From Candidatus Cloacimonadota bacterium (GTDB lineage Bacteria > Cloacimonadota > Cloacimonadia > Cloacimonadales > Cloacimonadaceae): a stretch of 7,972 nt of DNA. Of this stretch, positions 4,843-7,972 are shown piece after piece; the stretch's first letter is position 1, and the number at the start of each line of letters is the position of its first letter. The stretch covers positions 1 to 7,972 of the forward strand of contig VGPI01000089.1 of NCBI GenBank assembly GCA_016875595.1. Direction: 5' to 3'. The notes beneath the pieces were generated by a model, which was not told the origin of the DNA, ran no database searches, and saw nothing but the letters and a program-made list of their open reading frames with translations. The position numbers were made by a program, and so were the translations under genes.

Positions 4843-7080
4843 ATGAGAGCTAAATTACAGCCAGCTGATATACTGAACTTCCTGCAGGAAAAGCGGATTG
4901 AATTGTTTACATTATCCGATTTAGCTTTCCATTTGGGTATTACCAACAAGACCAAAAAGGACTTTCGAGATGCGGTCTCGACGCTTATCGAACAGAACAA
5001 GATAGTTAAGCACAAAAAGAATTACCAGCTGATCCATTCCCCCCTCCCCTCCCCTATCGGGCAAAAAAAAGCCATGATCGAAGGGGTATTTGATGCCACG
5101 CCGCTTGCCAAAGATCTGTCATTTGCCTTCGTTCGCACTGATCAGGGAGATTTCTTCGTTTCCTCTGAAGATACGCTAAATGCGTATCACATGGACAAGG
5201 TGATGATCGAACCATTTTACAAACACGGGAAAAGTGATTACTGTCGGATCGTGCGTATCGTTGCAAGAGCCAGCCAGCAACTTGCCGGAGATATCCAATC
5301 CTTGGGTAACCGTATGATCTTCATCTGCTCCAATCCCAAGATTCACAATTGGTTTGAGGTGAACAATCCATCCAACGATCTGATCGGCAAGAAGGTTGTA
5401 TTGGAGGTGATCAACTGGGGAAATCGTCAATTGAGCAAAGCACCGGTAGGCAAAGTGATTGAAATACTGGGCAGGTCTGGAGATCTCGATGTAGAGGTCA
5501 TATCGATCATCAGGCAGTATCAACTTCCTTTGGAATTCACGCCGGAGCAGATCCAGGAAGCATCCGCATTTGATGATGTTATCGGTGAAGAGATTATCCG
5601 AACCAGACATGACTTCAGGGATTTGATGACGATCACGATCGACCCCGCTGGTGCCAAGGACTATGATGATGCCATATCGATTATCAAGACCGATAAGGGG
5701 TGGCGTCTGTATGTTCATATAGCGGATGTGGCACACTATGTCCAGCCGGATTCAGCGATCTTTAGCGAAGCAATCAAGCGGGGTAATAGTTACTACTTCC
5801 CCAAACGGGTCATACCCATGCTGCCCGAGATGCTCTCAAACATGGTCTGTAGTTTACGTCCCCAGGAAGATAAACTGACCTTGACCGTCATTACTGATTT
5901 TGACCAAAAGGGCCGGGTGCTCAAACAAAAACTGGTGGAAAGTGTGATCCGCTCCAGTGCCCGTCTTACCTATGAAGAGGTGGATGATCTATTTGCCGGC
6001 AGAAAACAAGCGATATTGGGGGAGATCGTACGTATCCTGAATGATGCCAGAGAACTATCTGCTATTTTATCAAGTATCCGTGTAAATAACGGATATCTGT
6101 TCTTTGATCTGCCGGAAGTTGAATACATCTACAATGAGGAAGGTTACATTCATCTACTGTCGGAGTCCGAAGAGACCGAATCGCATAAACTGATCGAGAA
6201 TTTCATGCTGGTTGCCAATGAGTATATAGCCAAAGAGCTAACACACAAGGCACCCGTTACCATGTACCGGATCCATGATGATCCCGATCCCAAACGGATG
6301 GAGAAATTGTCCGATACTCTCAGTTGTTATGGACTGAAGATACCGATCCGGCAAAGTATCAATCACTCCATCCAAGCTCTTTTGGCATCCATGCCCAGCC
6401 ACGAATATCACGTCGTCTTTGACAGGATGGTCTTAAGGAGCTTAAAGAAAGCTGAATACAGCATCAAGCACATCAGACATTTTGGTTTGGCAATGGATAC
6501 CTACACCCACTTCACATCTCCCATTCGACGGCTCTGCGATCTGGTAGTCCATCACTTGTGCAAAATCCACCTCCTGAAAACCAGCAACAAACACCTGACC
6601 AAGAAACAAATTGACCTGTATGCGAAAGCGGCATCTGAAAAGGAATTAAGCGCTATTGAGGCGGAGAGGAATGTGGAACATATCTATAATCTCTCCTATA
6701 TGAAAGACAAAATATCAGAGATCTATGACGCCCTGATTGTCCGGATCAAAAACCGTGAACTGCATATTAGATTGGTCAATCTACCCATTTCCGGCGTCCT
6801 GAATCCCGGCATCCTGGCAGGTGAAAACTGGCTGTTCGATGAAAGAGCAATGCGCTTGACCAATAAACGAACGGGCTTCTATTTCCAACTACTTGACAAA
6901 ATCAGGGTACAGGTTCAGGAGGTCCGGGACAGTGTTGTTTTCGATCTATGTGACGGAAAAGAAACACACATCCATCTATACAATGCCCGTGCAAACGAGG
7001 TAAGGTCAAGACCAAAACAATGGAAGAGAACTCATGATGCAAAACCTAGAACCGGTAGGAAGAAGGAACGCAGAAAATGA
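4843..7080 (+). CDS. rnr: Ribonuclease R (RNB family 3'-5' exoribonuclease) with degenerate S1 region
   Basis: From ATG 4843 the protein has 745 residues, a little shorter than typical RNase R (about 780-810). It degrades structured RNA processively in the 3'-5' direction in the cytoplasm. Order seen: winged-helix-like domain (about 1-62), cold-shock OB domains (about 75-215), RNB catalytic domain (about 250-580), S1-like region (about 624-710) and a strongly basic tail (about 715-745). The RNB metal-binding acidic set is complete in TIDPAGAKDYDDA (Asp267, Asp273, Asp275, Asp276). HFTSPIRR (Arg562, Arg563) is present, but it is followed by LCDL where the family usually has YPDL, and GHFGLA reads RHFGLA. 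The helical region with SAIEAERNV precedes an S1 segment lacking the usual glycine pattern. Residues 66-76 are encoded by a C-rich tract and an A8 run. The stop overlaps murI by 4 nt. Confidence 0.94.
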   Translation: MRAKLQPADILNFLQEKRIELFTLSDLAFHLGITNKTKKDFRDAVSTLIEQNKIVKHKKNYQLIHSPLPSPIGQKKAMIEGVFDATPLAKDLSFAFVRTDQGDFFVSSEDTLNAYHMDKVMIEPFYKHGKSDYCRIVRIVARASQQLAGDIQSLGNRMIFICSNPKIHNWFEVNNPSNDLIGKKVVLEVINWGNRQLSKAPVGKVIEILGRSGDLDVEVISIIRQYQLPLEFTPEQIQEASAFDDVIGEEIIRTRHDFRDLMTITIDPAGAKDYDDAISIIKTDKGWRLYVHIADVAHYVQPDSAIFSEAIKRGNSYYFPKRVIPMLPEMLSNMVCSLRPQEDKLTLTVITDFDQKGRVLKQKLVESVIRSSARLTYEEVDDLFAGRKQAILGEIVRILNDARELSAILSSIRVNNGYLFFDLPEVEYIYNEEGYIHLLSESEETESHKLIENFMLVANEYIAKELTHKAPVTMYRIHDDPDPKRMEKLSDTLSCYGLKIPIRQSINHSIQALLASMPSHEYHVVFDRMVLRSLKKAEYSIKHIRHFGLAMDTYTHFTSPIRRLCDLVVHHLCKIHLLKTSNKHLTKKQIDLYAKAASEKELSAIEAERNVEHIYNLSYMKDKISEIYDALIVRIKNRELHIRLVNLPISGVLNPGILAGENWLFDERAMRLTNKRTGFYFQLLDKIRVQVQEVRDSVVFDLCDGKETHIHLYNARANEVRSRPKQWKRTHDAKPRTGRKKERRK
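5039..5070. repeat. C-rich tract followed by A8 run inside rnr
   Basis: The + strand has C6-T-C4-T-C4-T (5039-5055) and, 7 nt later, eight A residues (5063-5070). In frame these encode a short linker, SPLPSPIGQKKA, between the winged-helix and cold-shock domains. The minus strand therefore has three G-runs of 4, 4 and 6. Such homopolymers are prone to polymerase or ribosome slippage. Confidence 0.7.
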
Positions 7081-7889
7081 AGCAGCCCATCGGGATATTT
7101 GATTCAGGTGTCGGTGGATTAACTGTGTATAACAGTATCCGCAAGCATTTTCCCTATGAAGATCTGATCTACTTTGGTGATACGGCAAGAGTGCCCTATG
7201 GACCAAAATCTCCTAATACAATTATTGATTATTCGCTGCAAAATGCCCGCTTTCTGCTGCAACACAATATAAAGATCCTCGTGGTTGCTTGTAATACATC
7301 TTCGGCATATGCTCTCCCCCACCTTTCCAATCTGAGTGATATCCCGATCATCAGTGTTATTGACCCAGGTGCAAGGCAAGCCGTCACACTCTCACAGAAA
7401 TCGCGTATTGGCGTTATTGGCACGGAAGGCACCATCCGCAGCGGTGCATATACTTCAGAGATATTGAAACTTAACCCCCAAACCCAAATCTGGGCTGTCG
7501 CCTGTCCCCTGTTTGTTCCGATCGTGGAGGAAGGGTGGCAGGATAGTCAGGTGGCTTATGACATTGCAAATCACTATTTATCATTCTTTAATGATAAAGA
7601 GATCGATGTATTGATTTTGGGTTGTACTCATTATCCATTGTTAAAGAATACGATACAGCAGGTAATTGGTAGTTCTGTTACTCTCGTGGACAGTGCTGAG
7701 GCAATAGCTAATTATCTATGTGATTATGTAGATAGAGATAGATATGAAGTTCCGGGAAAAGACCGGTTCTTTGTCAGCGATAATGAGGACAAGTTCGCCC
7801 GTTTGGCAGAAAGGATATTGGTGAATCATCCCAGTTACTTAAAACGTGTCCGTCTATATGAGAGCTGGTTTGTTGATAGTACCGTCTGA
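7077..7889 (+). CDS. murI: Glutamate racemase
   Basis: A protein of 270 residues, the usual size for MurI. It interconverts L- and D-glutamate without cofactor and supplies D-Glu for peptidoglycan. The N-terminus has GIFDSGVGGLTV with the conserved Asp9; IYFGDTARVPYG follows. The two catalytic cysteines are in VVACNTSSA (Cys72) and LILGCTHYPLL (Cys183, with His185). CPLFVPIVEEGW and LVDSAEAIA are also family motifs. The ATG overlaps the rnr stop as ATGA, with AAGGA at 7063-7067 and a 9-nt spacer, so it is translationally coupled to rnr. The 3' part from about 7561 to 7740 is AT-rich (about 33% GC by hand count), unlike the upstream genes. Together with the surrounding genes it implies a peptidoglycan-containing organism. 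Function is well supported. Confidence 0.95.
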   Translation: MKQPIGIFDSGVGGLTVYNSIRKHFPYEDLIYFGDTARVPYGPKSPNTIIDYSLQNARFLLQHNIKILVVACNTSSAYALPHLSNLSDIPIISVIDPGARQAVTLSQKSRIGVIGTEGTIRSGAYTSEILKLNPQTQIWAVACPLFVPIVEEGWQDSQVAYDIANHYLSFFNDKEIDVLILGCTHYPLLKNTIQQVIGSSVTLVDSAEAIANYLCDYVDRDRYEVPGKDRFFVSDNEDKFARLAERILVNHPSYLKRVRLYESWFVDSTV

Positions 7890-7920
7890 TGATAACTGGC
7901 AACGACAACATCAGATAACT
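7885..7920. repeat. Inverted and direct repeats at the murI stop
   Basis: TCTGATG (7885-7891) and CATCAGA (7909-7915) are complementary 7-bp arms with a 17-nt loop. GATAACT occurs at 7891-7897 and again at 7914-7920, 23 bp apart. The stem is weak and no clear U-run follows, so a terminator is doubtful. The 70-nt gap 7890-7959 otherwise shows only the Shine-Dalgarno site of the next gene. Confidence 0.35.
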
Positions 7921-7950
7921 TATTGAATTTGATATAAGAACGTAGATTAA

Positions 7951-7955
7951 GAGGA
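7951..7955 (+). promoter_or_regulatory. Shine-Dalgarno site of the gene starting at 7960
   Basis: GAGGA, within AAGAGGAAAAT, ends 4 nt before ATG 7960. It is a strong match at normal spacing and supports a new + strand gene running off the window. Confidence 0.6.
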
Positions 7956-7959
7956 AAAT

Positions 7960-7972
7960 ATGGACCCATTGA
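7960..7972 (+). CDS. Start of an unidentified gene (3' end outside window)
   Basis: Only the first four codons are visible (MDPL). The ATG has a good Shine-Dalgarno site and follows murI by 70 nt on the same strand. Nothing can be said about the product. Confidence 0.5.

Noticed and set aside
5039..5055. Canonical four-run G-quadruplex on the minus strand
   Set aside because: Only three separate G-runs are present, so a standard three-tetrad intramolecular quadruplex would need a fourth run; only a weaker two-tetrad form is possible.
5176..5736. Minus-strand open frame of 186 codons opposite rnr
   Set aside because: It lies wholly antisense to the RNase R RNB/cold-shock region, has no recognisable motif, and mirrors the codon pattern of the real gene.
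7722..7745. GATA-rich microsatellite within murI
   Set aside because: The units are irregular and too few to call a tandem repeat; they fit the local AT-rich coding sequence.
7911..7938. Sigma-70 promoter for the gene at 7960
   Set aside because: TATAAG at 7933-7938 is a fair -10 box, but no TTGACA-like hexamer lies at the right distance.

Overview
The window is a compact, gene-dense bacterial segment of roughly 45-50% GC (estimated by eye) in which every supported gene reads on the + strand. I see no tRNA, rRNA, CRISPR array or insertion sequence. Short overlaps, bacterial Shine-Dalgarno sites and ATG/TTG starts fit a bacterium. The combination of AmrS, a NusG-domain-II membrane-anchored protein, miaB, yicC, rnr and murI, with strong use of the Ile codon ATC, would suit an anaerobic lineage of the FCB group such as Cloacimonadota. 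That placement is an inference and has not been tested.

Block 1 (1-3424) holds the 3' part of an AmmeMemoRadiSam radical SAM enzyme (AmrS-like), a small NusG-domain-II protein with one N-terminal membrane segment, an unassigned GT-B glycosyltransferase-like protein with an HGFGH motif, and miaB. The genes overlap by 4 nt or lie 7 nt apart, so they probably form one operon. A 105-nt gap (3425-3529) follows. It is the largest non-coding stretch and carries a 30-bp-spaced direct repeat and an 8-bp inverted repeat.

Block 2 (3530-7889) holds yicC, a small two-helix membrane protein with a possible PH-like tail, rnr (RNase R) and murI (glutamate racemase). These again overlap or lie within 10 nt of each other. 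A 70-nt gap then leads to the first codons of another + strand gene at 7960.

Functionally, the segment links tRNA modification (MiaB), RNA turnover (YicC, RNase R) and cell-envelope synthesis (MurI, perhaps the glycosyltransferase). The two small membrane proteins and the glycosyltransferase have no assignable function. I do not find convincing evidence for a wholly new multi-gene system. The points most worth a second look are about 3.6-fold over-representation of GATC, a degenerate S1 region and altered RNB motif in RNase R, a C-rich tract plus A8 run inside rnr, the orphan glycosyltransferase, the yicC partner that is not gmk, and the repeats in the miaB-yicC gap.
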